Source: Alloalcanivorax balearicus MACL04
GTDB lineage: Bacteria; Pseudomonadota; Gammaproteobacteria; Pseudomonadales; Alcanivoracaceae
Direction of reading: 5' to 3'
Length of the DNA stretch: 64,000 nucleotides
Assembly (NCBI RefSeq): GCF_025532145.1
Contig: NZ_ARXS01000008.1
Coordinates: 1-64,000 of the forward strand
This document shows, piece after piece, positions 15,834 to 24,813 of this stretch. Numbering within the stretch: position 1 is the stretch's first letter; each line of letters begins with the position of its first letter. The notes beneath the pieces were generated by a model. It had not been told where the DNA came from. It searched no databases and worked only from the letters and a program-made list of their open reading frames with translations. A program made the translations under genes and the position numbers.

Positions 15834-17168
15834 ATGGATCCGGTTACGATCGGCATTGTGGTCACCGTGGTAATGGTGGCCCTGTTATTGCTGCGTATTC
15901 CCATTGCCGTGGTTCTGGTCAGTACCGGTTATGTCGGCCTGGTACTGGTCATGGCGGTACGCACCGGCGAGTTCGATCTGGCGCGCGGTTTGAGCACCGC
16001 CAATCAGTTCCTGTCGGATCTGCCCTATTCCTCCACCGCGGAATACACCTTCACCACCATTCCCATGTTTCTGTTGATGGGCTATCTGGCCACCGAAGCC
16101 GGTTTCACCCGTGATATCTATCAGACCGCCCGGCTGTGGCTGGCGCGGGTCCCCGGCGGCCTGGCCGTGGCCTCCTCGGTGGGCTGCGCGCTGTTCGCCG
16201 CGATCAGCGGATCGAGCCTCGCCACCGCCGCCGCCATGGGCCGCATGGCGATTCCGGAAATGCTCAAGCACGGCTACGACAAGCGCCTCGCCACCGGCGT
16301 GGTGGCCGCTTCCGGCACCCTTGGCTCGCTGATTCCGCCCAGCATTCTGATGATCCTGTACGCGGTATTCACCGATCAGTCCATCGCCAAGCTGTTCATC
16401 GCCGGCATCATTCCCGGCATTCTGTCCCTCGGTATTTATGTCGGTTTCGTCATGCTTCGCAGCAAAATGAATCCGGCACTGGCGCCGCCAGTGCCGAAGG
16501 TCGATATGGCCGAGAAGATGGCGGCGCTGAAGAAAAGCTGGAACATGCTGGCGCTGATCGCGCTGATCGTGATCGGTCTCTACAGCGGTATTTTCACACC
16601 TTCGGAAGCCGGCGCGGTGGGCGCCGCGGTGGCGTTCCTGATGTGTATCGTCACTCGCCGCCTGGACGGAGAAAAAACCCGCAGCGCCCTGAACGAAACC
16701 CTGAAGACCACGTCCATGTTGTTCGCCGCGGTGATCGGCGCCTACATGGTAACCTCTTTCACCGCCCTCACCGGCATCGCCTCGGAGTTGACCTCCTGGG
16801 CCGGCAACCTGGATGTGCCACCGGTGGTGATCCTGCTGTCGCTGACCGTGCTCTATGTGTTCCTGGGCACCTTCATGGGTTCCATCGAGATCATGCTGCT
16901 GACGCTGCCGGTGGTGATCCCGATCATCAAGGGGCTGGAATACGACCTGATCTGGTTCGGCATCATCATGATCAAGTATCTGGAAATCGGCATGATCACA
17001 CCGCCGGTGGGGATCAACTGCTTCATCATCAAAGGTGTGGTGGGCCGCTCCGTCAGCCTCGGCCAGATCTTCCACGGAGTGACCTGGTTCATCGTCCTCG
17101 ATGTCATCACCGTCGCCATCCTGATCCTGTTCCCGGATCTGGTCACCTTCCTGCCCAACCTCATGTAA
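15834..17168 (+). CDS. TRAP transporter large permease (DctM family)
   Basis: A 444-residue protein with about 12 membrane segments. Typical motifs are TTIPMFLLMGYLATEAGFTRDIY, SVGCALFAAISGSSLATAAAMGRMAIPEM, ASGTLGSLIPPSILMILY, and GMITPPVGINCFIIKG near the end. It is the ion-coupled transport subunit. A ribosome site AGGAG precedes the ATG. An 82-base gap with no evident terminator separates it from DctQ; the acyl-CoA ligase follows after 22 bases. Confidence 0.95.
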   Translation: MDPVTIGIVVTVVMVALLLLRIPIAVVLVSTGYVGLVLVMAVRTGEFDLARGLSTANQFLSDLPYSSTAEYTFTTIPMFLLMGYLATEAGFTRDIYQTARLWLARVPGGLAVASSVGCALFAAISGSSLATAAAMGRMAIPEMLKHGYDKRLATGVVAASGTLGSLIPPSILMILYAVFTDQSIAKLFIAGIIPGILSLGIYVGFVMLRSKMNPALAPPVPKVDMAEKMAALKKSWNMLALIALIVIGLYSGIFTPSEAGAVGAAVAFLMCIVTRRLDGEKTRSALNETLKTTSMLFAAVIGAYMVTSFTALTGIASELTSWAGNLDVPPVVILLSLTVLYVFLGTFMGSIEIMLLTLPVVIPIIKGLEYDLIWFGIIMIKYLEIGMITPPVGINCFIIKGVVGRSVSLGQIFHGVTWFIVLDVITVAILILFPDLVTFLPNLM

Positions 17169-17190
17169 CGGTTCCTGGAGAAAATCTCTC

Positions 17191-18744
17191 ATGTACCTCA
17201 CGCAATCCCTGCACAAGGCCTTGCAACAATGCCCTGAGCGCACCGCCACCGTTTGCGACGGCCGGCGTCACAGCTACGCCGAGTGGGTCCCGCGGGTGGC
17301 CCGGATGGCCGGAGCCCTGCAGGGACTCGGCGTGGCACCCGGCGACCGCGTCGGTATTCTCGCCCTGGGCTCGGACCGTTACCTGGAAAGCATTTACGGC
17401 TGCTGGTGGCGCGGCGCGGTGATCAACCCGGTGAACATCCGCTGGAGCCCGAGGGAGATCGCCTACTCTCTGGATGACTGCGGCACCCGGGTGCTGCTGG
17501 TGGACCGTAACTTTATTCACATGGTGCCGCGATTGGGAGAGTTGTCCGAGGCTCTGGAAGAAGTGATCTATCTGGACGACGACGCACCGGCGGATCTCAC
17601 CGGCTACGAAAGCTGGATCGCCGACGCGCCCGAACTGGACGACCAGATCGCCAGTCACCAACAGTTGGCCGCCATTCTATATACCGGCGGCACCACCGGT
17701 GCGCCCAAAGGGGTGATGCTCAGCCATCGCAATTTGTACTCCGGCACCCTGGGTCAGATGGCGGCGGTGCAACGCAGCCGTCATCCGGTGGCGCTGTACT
17801 CCTCGCCGTTGTTTCATGTGGCCGGCATGGCCTCGGTGGTGCAGATCGCGGTGCGCCAGGGCACCCATGTGATTCTGCCGGGATTCGATCCGGCGGTGGT
17901 GCTGGACACCATCGAGCGGGAAGGCGTGGAAGAAACCTTTCTGGTGCCGACCATGCTGCGCATGCTGCTGGATCACCCGGACTTCTCCCGGCACGATCTT
18001 TCAGCGCTGAAATACCTTCGCTACGGCGCCTCCCCCATGGACGAGGCGCTGCTGCTGCGGGCCATGGAAGTCCTGCCCGGCGCGGAGTTCTCGCAAAGCT
18101 ACGGCATGACCGAGCTGTCGCCGGTGATTTCGATCCTCAGCGGCTGGCACCACACCGCCGAGGGACGCCGCGCCGGCAAACTGAAGTCCGCCGGCTATCC
18201 GCTGCCCAACGCGGAAGTCCGCATCGTCGACGAAAACGATAACGACGTGCCGCCGGGCCAGGTGGGCGAAATCATCGCGCGCGGCCCCATGGTCATGGAA
18301 GGCTACTGGAACAAGCCGGAACAGACCGCCGAGGCCCTGCGCAACGGCTGGATGCACACCGGCGATGGCGGCTACATGGACGAGGACGGCTTTATCTACG
18401 TAGTCGACCGGATCAAGGACATGATCGTCACCGGCGGCGAGAACGTCTATTCCGCGGAAGTGGAAAACGCCTTACTGAAAATGCCGGAGGTCGCCCAATG
18501 CGCGGTGATCGGTGTACCCGATGAACGCTGGGGTGAGCGCGTGCATGCGGTGGTGGTAACGGCCCCCGGTCAGCAACTGGACGAGCAGCGCATCGACGCT
18601 CACTGCCGTGACCTGATCGCCGGCTACAAATGCCCCAAGAGCATCGAGTTCCGCGATGCCCTGCCCATGTCCGGCGCCGGCAAGATCCTCAAATACGAGC
18701 TGCGCAAACCGTTCTGGGCAGGCCAACAACGGCGGGTAAGCTGA
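17191..18744 (+). CDS. Acyl-CoA synthetase (AMP-forming)
   Basis: A 517-residue ANL-superfamily ligase. The phosphate loop YTGGTTGAPKGVMLSHRN lies near residue 165; later come YGMTELSP, GWMHTGDGGYMDEDGFIYVVDRIKDMIVTGGENVY (hinge region) and the catalytic lysine in SGAGKILKYELR. It activates a carboxylic acid to its acyl-AMP and then CoA thioester in the cytoplasm. Being the last gene of the TRAP unit, it probably activates whatever acid the transporter brings in; the chain type cannot be read from sequence. Confidence 0.93.
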   Translation: MYLTQSLHKALQQCPERTATVCDGRRHSYAEWVPRVARMAGALQGLGVAPGDRVGILALGSDRYLESIYGCWWRGAVINPVNIRWSPREIAYSLDDCGTRVLLVDRNFIHMVPRLGELSEALEEVIYLDDDAPADLTGYESWIADAPELDDQIASHQQLAAILYTGGTTGAPKGVMLSHRNLYSGTLGQMAAVQRSRHPVALYSSPLFHVAGMASVVQIAVRQGTHVILPGFDPAVVLDTIEREGVEETFLVPTMLRMLLDHPDFSRHDLSALKYLRYGASPMDEALLLRAMEVLPGAEFSQSYGMTELSPVISILSGWHHTAEGRRAGKLKSAGYPLPNAEVRIVDENDNDVPPGQVGEIIARGPMVMEGYWNKPEQTAEALRNGWMHTGDGGYMDEDGFIYVVDRIKDMIVTGGENVYSAEVENALLKMPEVAQCAVIGVPDERWGERVHAVVVTAPGQQLDEQRIDAHCRDLIAGYKCPKSIEFRDALPMSGAGKILKYELRKPFWAGQQRRVS

Positions 18745-18827
18745 CACCGGATACGATGCCACTCATTTGAGACTCAGGTCACCGTTCCAGAGGGTGCCTT
18801 TGAAGACGCCGCACGCGCTGCCTAAAC

Positions 18828-18848
18828 TTGCGCGTTTTTGACGCGCAA
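18828..18848. promoter_or_regulatory. Leader hairpin ahead of the secreted protein gene
   Basis: TTGCGCGT-TTTTG-ACGCGCAA is a perfect 8-bp stem. Its right arm ends at the AAAGGAG ribosome site (18847-18853) of the next gene. It could be a terminator for the acyl-CoA ligase unit without a T-run, or a leader hairpin affecting translation. Confidence 0.4.
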
Positions 18849-18860
18849 AGGAGAGCCCCC

Positions 18861-19433
18861 GTGCAAAAACGCGTACTCGTCCCCCTGATCGCCCTCCCCC
18901 TGTTCAGCCCCTCCGCCCTGGCCGGGGATCTGTATCCCCTGGGCAAGGCCGAAGGCACCACCTGGAAAACCGTGGCCCAGGCCGAGGAAGACAACCGCCT
19001 GTCCGTGGCGGCGTTGTCCACCGACGGCGAGATGCAAATGGTGTTCACCTTCGAAACCATCATCGGCAGCACCGAACAGTTCCTCGGCGTATTCGATGCG
19101 CCGGCGGCAAGCTGTGGTCAGAGCGACGGCAAGACCATGACCCTGAGCGCCCCGGATCCGTCCCGTCTGATGCAGGTGAACGGCCAGGAATTCCCCTCCT
19201 CGGAAAATTGCCTGGAGGGCCACACCCATTATTCGTTCAAGGGCGTGGACGCCGCTCACGATATCAGCGCGTCGCTGATCGCCGGCAAGCCGGTAACGCT
19301 GAGCATCCCCCGCGACGACGGCCGCAAGGAATACACCTGGGAGCCGGACGGCTTCAAGGCCCTGGCTCAAGAGCGGGTGAAAGAGTACGAAGAGGGATCG
19401 CGTTATCAGGCCTATAAGGGCATGACCCGTTGA
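18861..19433 (+). CDS. Exported protein of unknown function
   Basis: A 190-residue protein that I do not recognise. The GTG start lies seven bases after AAAGGAG and gives a clear signal peptide (VQKRVLVPLIALPLFSPSALA, cleavage before GDLYPLG). The mature protein is mainly polar, with a cysteine pair (about positions 85 and 114: AASCGQSDG and SENCLEG) that could form a disulfide, and a C-terminal EYTWEPDGFKALAQERVKEYEEG. No membrane helix follows the signal. It is a single gene between the TRAP unit and the convergent catabolic block. Confidence 0.75.
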   Translation: MQKRVLVPLIALPLFSPSALAGDLYPLGKAEGTTWKTVAQAEEDNRLSVAALSTDGEMQMVFTFETIIGSTEQFLGVFDAPAASCGQSDGKTMTLSAPDPSRLMQVNGQEFPSSENCLEGHTHYSFKGVDAAHDISASLIAGKPVTLSIPRDDGRKEYTWEPDGFKALAQERVKEYEEGSRYQAYKGMTR

Positions 19434-19471
19434 AGCGGTCCGATTGAACGAGCATCGAACCCCTCGACAGC

Positions 19472-19503
19472 GGAATACGGTGGCTATATCGCCATCGTAT
19501 TCC
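19472..19503. terminator. Hairpin between convergent genes
   Basis: GGAATACGGTGGC and GCCATCGTATTCC (19472-19484 and 19491-19503) form a 13-bp stem with one wobble pair and a six-base loop. It lies between the rightward exported-protein gene and the leftward isomerase gene. There is no strong T-run, but position and stem suit a two-way terminator. Confidence 0.5.
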
Positions 19504-19554
19504 ATTTGAAGCATCGGCAGGACAACGCCCAAGCGGGTCTTTGTTTCTGTCTGT

Positions 19555-20175
19555 TTAGCTGTCAGCCAGCCTTGTTGTCCGTTGTATGGCGCCTTCCAGC
19601 ATCTCCAGTCGATCCTGCCCCCAAAAAAGTTCACCCTGAAAAACATAAGACGGAGAGCCGAACACACCGGCGGCCACTGCTTCATCAGTATAGCGACGAT
19701 AAAGATCCACGATATCGTCTTGTTTGGCGAGAGAGATCAGACGATCACCATCCACCCCCCTCTCTCGCAAGATATCGAGTAATGTCCGCTCCGAAGAGAT
19801 ATCCCTGTCTTGACACCACTGGGCATGGAGAATCGACTTATACAATGCTCCTACCGGGAGTCCCTGACGATCAGCGGCAATGACGATGCAAGAAGCCAGA
19901 TCCGCATTCGGGCACATGAAAGCGGGTTGCGTATTAATCGATATTCCCAATTTACGACACCATCGCTTTAACTCCAGTACGCGATAAGCCTGCCGCTCAG
20001 GTGACCGATCACTCAGCTGCTGCCCCCCTGTTCTGGAATAGACGTCGGGCAGATCGACCGGCCTGTATCGCACCCTAATATTCCATCGCTCCGCCAGAGC
20101 TTCCAGACGATCCGCACCAAGGTAGGCCCAGTCCGAGTTCATCCAAAAGTAGTAATCAATTATCGCGACTTTCAT
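19555..20175 (-). CDS. DsbA-family oxidoreductase, 2-hydroxychromene-2-carboxylate isomerase-like
   Basis: A 206-residue thioredoxin-fold protein beginning IDYYFWMNSDWAYLGADRLEALAERWNIRVRYRPVDLPDVY, the kappa-GST/NahD pattern with the active-site Ser/Asn position instead of CxxC, and ending GVFGSPSYVFQGELFWGQDRLEMLEGAI. Such isomerases act on glutathione-dependent steps in aromatic breakdown. The start overlaps the MFS gene stop (ATGA). Base composition is visibly lower in G+C than the flanking genes. Actual substrate unknown. Confidence 0.82.
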   Translation of the reverse strand: MKVAIIDYYFWMNSDWAYLGADRLEALAERWNIRVRYRPVDLPDVYSRTGGQQLSDRSPERQAYRVLELKRWCRKLGISINTQPAFMCPNADLASCIVIAADRQGLPVGALYKSILHAQWCQDRDISSERTLLDILRERGVDGDRLISLAKQDDIVDLYRRYTDEAVAAGVFGSPSYVFQGELFWGQDRLEMLEGAIQRTTRLADS

Positions 20176-21500
20176 ACACCCACCCCTTCCGTTATACGAT
20201 CCGGCATGGCGAACCGCTTTGGGCCGTGCATCAGGAATGAGCAGACCACGGCAATGGCTCCGAGTATGCTCAGATACCAAACAATATAACGAGGGTCGCC
20301 ATTACCGAGGCCGAGCAACGAGGTGGCCACGATGGGTGCCAGCCCACCGCCAATGGCCCCCGACACCTGAACGGCAATGGAGATGCCGCTGTAGCGCACT
20401 TCCGGCGGAAATTGAGCGGAGAACAACCCACCCTCGGGGCCATACAGTGATGAATACACACCACCAATTGCAATCACTACAGCCAGGGTGATGTACGTTA
20501 CATCCAGAGTTTGCAGCAGAGAGAAAAACACCGGTGAAAACAGCGCTATCCCGATAGAGCCTCCCATGAAAATCCATTTGTAGCCTATCCGATCCCCCAG
20601 CATCCCGAATAACGGTATGAATATCAGGGCCGCGAAGGCGCCCCAGATAGTAGCATCCAACATAATGCCACGATCCAGTCCAAGCGTACCGGTAGCATAG
20701 GTAAGCGCAAAGGTAACCACTGTGTAGAACCATGTGACTTCGGCCAAGCGCCCTCCTATCACCACGAGCACTTCCTTTGGGTGGCACCGCAGAACTCTCA
20801 ATGCGGGTACGTCGACCTTGTTCCCCCTCTCTTCCATCTTCTCAAAATCCGGTGATTCGGCCACCTTCACCCTGATGAACCAACCAATCAAAAGCAGTAC
20901 GACGCTAGCCAGAAATGGCAACCTCCACCCCCAGCTCAACATGTCGCTTTCCGGCAAAGTGGCAACTAACCCCATGGCGAACGACGACAGGATCAGGCCG
21001 GGAGCGACCCCGGCTTGAGGTAAGCTGCCAAAGAAGCCTTTCTTGCCCTGAGGCGCCGATTCCACCGCCATTAGTACAGCACCGCCCCATTCGCCCCCCA
21101 CGGCAATGCCTTGCAGGAAGCGCATCAGAACCAACAGGATTGCGGCCCAATAACCTATATCTTCATAGGTGGGAATCAGACCGATAAGAATAGTTGGGAT
21201 CCCCATCAGAAATAGTGTAATGAGCAACATGGATTTGCGTCCGACCCGATCACCAAAATGGCCGAATATCAAGCCACCGAGAGGGCGGGCAAAGAACCCC
21301 ACTGAGTAGGTGGCGAACGCGGCCAGGGTCCCGGTGAGGGGGTCAAACTCAGGAAAGAATATCTTATTGAATATTAAAGCCGCGGCGGTGCCATAGAGGA
21401 AGAAATCGTACCATTCGATGGTCGTCCCCATCATGCTGGCCAGTCCGGCGGTGATGTATTGGCGGCGAGAGCGCGCCGCCGCGGGCGTATGCGTAGTCAT
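20172..21500 (-). CDS. MFS transporter, metabolite:H+ symporter (MHS) family
   Basis: A 442-residue permease with 12 predicted helices. The N-terminal GLASMMGTTIEWYDFFLYGTAAAL and the loop motif GHFGDRVGRKSMLL are MHS hallmarks, followed by RFLQGIAVGGEWGGAVLMAVE. Family members import organic acids such as citrate, shikimate or alpha-ketoglutarate with protons. It lies between the class II aldolase and DsbA-like isomerase genes in one leftward unit (47-base gap and 4-base overlap), so it probably imports the substrate these enzymes use. Confidence 0.92.
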   Translation of the reverse strand: MTTHTPAAARSRRQYITAGLASMMGTTIEWYDFFLYGTAAALIFNKIFFPEFDPLTGTLAAFATYSVGFFARPLGGLIFGHFGDRVGRKSMLLITLFLMGIPTILIGLIPTYEDIGYWAAILLVLMRFLQGIAVGGEWGGAVLMAVESAPQGKKGFFGSLPQAGVAPGLILSSFAMGLVATLPESDMLSWGWRLPFLASVVLLLIGWFIRVKVAESPDFEKMEERGNKVDVPALRVLRCHPKEVLVVIGGRLAEVTWFYTVVTFALTYATGTLGLDRGIMLDATIWGAFAALIFIPLFGMLGDRIGYKWIFMGGSIGIALFSPVFFSLLQTLDVTYITLAVVIAIGGVYSSLYGPEGGLFSAQFPPEVRYSGISIAVQVSGAIGGGLAPIVATSLLGLGNGDPRYIVWYLSILGAIAVVCSFLMHGPKRFAMPDRITEGVGV

Positions 21501-21547
21501 TTTAGTTTCCTTTATGCGTTTTTGTTGTTTTCAGAGGAGAGCCAGGC

Positions 21548-22327
21548 TCATTTCGTCGGCAATGGAGGAATGCCGTGTGTCTGTCGAGCCCAGTAGTTGA
21601 AGGTGGCGTTAACGATCGACGGTTTGAGAAGGTAATCGTGGGCTTCCCGGGCAAGCTCGTCGTCCACAGGAGTTAGCGGTCCGAATACACGCGCCCGGAT
21701 CTGCATTCGGGCAGCGCGCTCCAGATAAACGGATAGGTAGGTCGCTTCTTCACAGGATACGCCGGCCGTTAAGTAGCCGTGATGAGCCAGGATAATCGCC
21801 TTCTTGTCCTGGATAGCTTCGGAAATGATCACTCCTTCCTGATCAGCGATAGGCACCCCAGGCCAGTCCGCCAGGAAGGCACAATCATCGTGCAGAGGCG
21901 TCATATCCATCTGCGAAATCACCAACGGCTGCCGCGCCGCGGCAAGGGCCGACGCCCAGGGTGAATGAGTATGAATGATGGCGTTGACGTCCGGCCGCGC
22001 GTCATAGACCCAAAGATGGAATCTGGTGGCGGGATTAGCCATCCCCTCTCCCGTTAAGGTATGTAGATCGCGATCGACCTCAATAAAATCATCAGGAGTC
22101 GCCTCATCGAAACCAAGCCCGAACCGGAGTGTCCAATAAGCACCAGGACGCCGCGAGCGAACGCTTATCTGCCCTGCCAGACCGGCTTCTTGCTCGGTCA
22201 TCGCCAGGATGCGGCAGGCATAGGCCATGGTTTCCCGAACATCGCGCTCAACGCCATGAAGATGCTTCTCCATCTCCTGCGTCGCTCGCTGATCGAAATA
22301 GGATTTTTCTCTAAGGGAGGAATTCAT
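21548..22327 (-). CDS. Class II aldolase/adducin family protein
   Basis: A 259-residue protein with the zinc-site motifs of this family: NAIIHTHSPWASALAA (two histidines), the acidic DDCAFLADWPGVPIADQEG region and LAHHGYLTAG (third histidine). Members are fuculose- or ribulose-phosphate aldolase-like enzymes, or decarboxylases and lyases of sugar acids. Start chosen at the ATG five bases after AAAGGAG; an upstream ATG adds six residues. First gene of the three-gene catabolic unit, with LysR just upstream. A stem that would hide its ribosome site spans 22329-22362. Confidence 0.88.
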   Translation of the reverse strand: MNSSLREKSYFDQRATQEMEKHLHGVERDVRETMAYACRILAMTEQEAGLAGQISVRSRRPGAYWTLRFGLGFDEATPDDFIEVDRDLHTLTGEGMANPATRFHLWVYDARPDVNAIIHTHSPWASALAAARQPLVISQMDMTPLHDDCAFLADWPGVPIADQEGVIISEAIQDKKAIILAHHGYLTAGVSCEEATYLSVYLERAARMQIRARVFGPLTPVDDELAREAHDYLLKPSIVNATFNYWARQTHGIPPLPTK

Positions 22328-22328
22328 G

Positions 22329-22362
22329 CTGACTCCTTTGTACATTGATAATCAGGAGTCAG
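22329..22362 (-). promoter_or_regulatory. Stem-loop covering the aldolase ribosome binding site
   Basis: On the coding strand CTGACTCCT, 16 bases, then AGGAGTCAG directly before CATG. The right arm contains the AGGAG ribosome site, so the leader could fold and block initiation. Both arms are exact 9-base complements. A DNA operator for LysR is the alternative. Confidence 0.5.
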
Positions 22363-22421
22363 TATCGGAGGGCTATATTTTCAGAGCCATGGAGTGAGAG
22401 TCATACCAGCTATTCCATGAT

Positions 22422-23309
22422 TTATGTCAATTGCCTGCATATGCGTAACGCACATTGCAGAAGGTCCTCCGCCAAAGGCAAGGATGATCGTTTTCCCGGA
22501 CTGATAGCTACGACCTTCCGGCGTAGCAAAGGATTGACTATCCGGACTTTTCGAAGCTGGTAATCAGCAAGCAGCGCATCCGGAATACGCCCGGGAAGAA
22601 TGCAAGCACCGACGTCCGACGAAACCAGCTTCAACATAGCGTCAATAGTCTCCGCCTCCGCCACATATATCGGTTTCAGTCCCCCACTTTGCAGCATACG
22701 CCGAAGTGCATAATGTGACGGGAAGCCAACAAGCCTGAGATCCACATCATTCAGATCGATACTGCCATCAACACCGAGGGCAGATTCCTGATGGGTGATC
22801 AGGCACATGTCATCATCGAATAAGGGTTGGGAGTTCAAGGAACGGGACGCCACAGCGGAGTCGTAGACGAAGCCCAAATCCGCTTTTCCGCTTTCCACCA
22901 GCTCCACGACTTCGGGTGAGCTCCGCCCCAGCAGTGACAAATTGACGCTGGGATGTTTGCTAACAAAGCTCGCCACCACATCCGACATGAAGTAATAGCT
23001 CAGCGTATGCACCGTTGCCAGGCGCACGGTGCCCCGCGTGATGCCGTGCTCTTGGCGAATGGCATCCACGGCCTGATCGATTTGTTGATAAGACAGCTTG
23101 AGAACTTCGTACAGCTTCTCGCCAGCTTCGGTCAGCACCACTCCACGGCCGGTTCGAGTGAACAGGGACTTTCCCAGGCCCGTCTCCAGCGCCGCCAGTT
23201 CCTTACTGATCCATGACTGCGTTCGATTCAGTTCTTCAGCGGCTTTGGAAAGTGACTTGAGTTCCGCGATGTGAACGAAACAGCGAAGTTGCCGGTCCGG
23301 GGTATCCAT
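22422..23309 (-). CDS. LysR family transcriptional regulator
   Basis: A 295-residue LysR regulator: the N-terminal helix-turn-helix LKSLSKAAEELNRTQSWISKELAALETGLGKSLFTRTGRGVVLTEAGEKL, a linker helix, and the substrate-binding domain from about residue 90 (GTVRLATVHTLSYYFM; VELVESGKADLGFVYD). The start follows AGGAG; a longer open frame upstream lacks a ribosome site. Unusually for a LysR gene it points the same way as its presumed targets, the aldolase/MHS/isomerase genes 94 bases downstream, so it may be co-transcribed with them. Lower G+C like its neighbours. Confidence 0.9.
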   Translation of the reverse strand: MDTPDRQLRCFVHIAELKSLSKAAEELNRTQSWISKELAALETGLGKSLFTRTGRGVVLTEAGEKLYEVLKLSYQQIDQAVDAIRQEHGITRGTVRLATVHTLSYYFMSDVVASFVSKHPSVNLSLLGRSSPEVVELVESGKADLGFVYDSAVASRSLNSQPLFDDDMCLITHQESALGVDGSIDLNDVDLRLVGFPSHYALRRMLQSGGLKPIYVAEAETIDAMLKLVSSDVGACILPGRIPDALLADYQLRKVRIVNPLLRRKVVAISPGKRSSLPLAEDLLQCALRICRQLT

Positions 23310-23499
23310 GAATCTCCTGTTACAGGTATTGGGAGTCCAGGATGAGTCTATGTCAGAAGGGAACGTATAGGCCAATCCCCCATGATTGAGCCCTCGTCCC
23401 CGGTTTGCTTTGTGGATATAAAAAACATTGAACCGGGGCGAGGAGGGAGTCGAGGGGCTTGCTAGCGTAAAAAGAAGAAATGACGATTATTTCTTGCGT

Positions 23500-23534
23500 C
23501 GAGTGCGGTAGCCGATTAGCCGCCACCGCACTCG
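23500..23534 (-). terminator. 10-bp hairpin after the thiolase gene
   Basis: CGAGTGCGGT (23500-23509) and ACCGCACTCG (23525-23534) form a perfect 10-bp stem six bases beyond the leftward thiolase stop. No T-run follows on the transcribed side, so termination here might need Rho or the hairpin may only stabilise the mRNA end. Confidence 0.5.
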
Positions 23535-23540
23535 GTTCGA

Positions 23541-24719
23541 TCAGCGTTCCACCGCCAGAGCTACGCCCTGACCGCCACCGATGCACAGCGTGGCGAGACC
23601 GCGTTTGACGTCACGGCGCTGCATTTCATGCAGCAGAGTGACCAGGATTCGGCAGCCGGACGCACCGATCGGGTGGCCCAGAGCGATGGCGCCACCGTTC
23701 ACGTTGACCTTCTCCGCGTCCCACTCCAGTTCCTTGCCCACGGACAGCGCCTGGGCGGCGAACGCTTCGTTGGCTTCGATCAGATCCACCTGATCCAGGG
23801 TCCAGCCGGCCCGTTCCAGGCAGCGGCGGGTGGCGGACACCGGCGCGATGCCCATGATCGCCGGATCCACACCGGCACTGGCCTGCCCGGCCAGACGCGC
23901 GAGGATCGGCAGCCCCAGTTCCCTGGCGCGGGCTTCGCTCATCAACATCACCGCGGCACCACCATCATTCAGCGTGGAGGCATTACCGGCGGTCACCGTG
24001 CCATCCTTCTTGAACGCCGGACGCAGGCCGGCCAGGCTCTCGGCGGTGGTGCCGGCGCGCGGTTGCTCGTCGGTGTCGAATATCTTCGGGTCGCCCTTGC
24101 GCTGGGGAATCGTTACCGGCGTGATCTCGTCCTTGAAGCGGCCGCTTTCGATGGCGGCCAGCGCCTTGGCCTGGCTGGCGGCGGCGAAGGCGTCCTGCTC
24201 CTCCCGGGTAACGCCGTATTTCTCCGCCAGATTCTCGGCGGTGATGCCCATGTGGTAGTCGTTGAAGGCATCCCACAGGCCGTCCTGGATCATCGAATCC
24301 ACCAGCGAGGCGTGCCCCATACGCAGACCGGTGCGGGCCTTGGGCAGCACATAAGGCGCCAGGCTCATGTTTTCCTGGCCGCCGGCGATGATGATATCAG
24401 CTTCCCCGCAGCGGATTGCCTGGCTGCCCAGGTGCACCGCCTTGAGGCCGGAGCCGCATACCTTGTTGATGGTGAGCGCCGGCACCTGCTGCGGCAGGCC
24501 AGCGTTGATCGCGGTCTGACGCGCCGGGTTCTGGCCGGCACCGGCGGTGAGCACCTGGCCGAGAATCACTTCGCTGATTTGATCCGCTGCCACTCCGGTA
24601 TCCGCCAGCAGTTTGCGCACCACCGCTTCCCCCAGGGCGGTGGCGGGCAGATTGGCCAGGGACCCCTGGAAAGCACCGACGGCGGTGCGGGTGGCGGCGA
24701 CGATGACCACGTCTTGCAT
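23541..24719 (-). CDS. Acetyl-CoA acetyltransferase (thiolase)
   Basis: A 392-residue biosynthetic-type thiolase: [20 protein letters not shown] at the start, the nucleophilic cysteine in [14 protein letters not shown] (about residue 88), [19 protein letters not shown] with the catalytic histidine, and the second cysteine in [13 protein letters not shown]. It joins two acetyl-CoA to acetoacetyl-CoA or runs in reverse; roles in polyhydroxyalkanoate or ketone-body metabolism are possible. No reductase or synthase gene lies next to it. The start is the ATG of MQDVV; an upstream open frame is not coding. Confidence 0.93.
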   Translation of the reverse strand: MQDVVIVAATRTAVGAFQGSLANLPATALGEAVVRKLLADTGVAADQISEVILGQVLTAGAGQNPARQTAINAGLPQQVPALTINKVCGSGLKAVHLGSQAIRCGEADIIIAGGQENMSLAPYVLPKARTGLRMGHASLVDSMIQDGLWDAFNDYHMGITAENLAEKYGVTREEQDAFAAASQAKALAAIESGRFKDEITPVTIPQRKGDPKIFDTDEQPRAGTTAESLAGLRPAFKKDGTVTAGNASTLNDGGAAVMLMSEARARELGLPILARLAGQASAGVDPAIMGIAPVSATRRCLERAGWTLDQVDLIEANEAFAAQALSVGKELEWDAEKVNVNGGAIALGHPIGASGCRILVTLLHEMQRRDVKRGLATLCIGGGQGVALAVER

Positions 24720-24813
24720 AATCTCTCTCCCGGTCACGCCGGGCCGGGCCCGGCGGAATGATGAAAATTGGCCTCGCATGATAGCTTGATCGGGGCGGCG
24801 CGTCCCGGCCTGC

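Noticed and set aside
15885-17249. 454-codon minus-strand frame over the DctM gene
   Set aside because: Its His/Gln/Asp-rich product is the mirror of membrane helices; not a gene.
19555-19580. Transposon end at the low-GC block border
   Set aside because: No inverted terminal or direct repeats could be found at either border.
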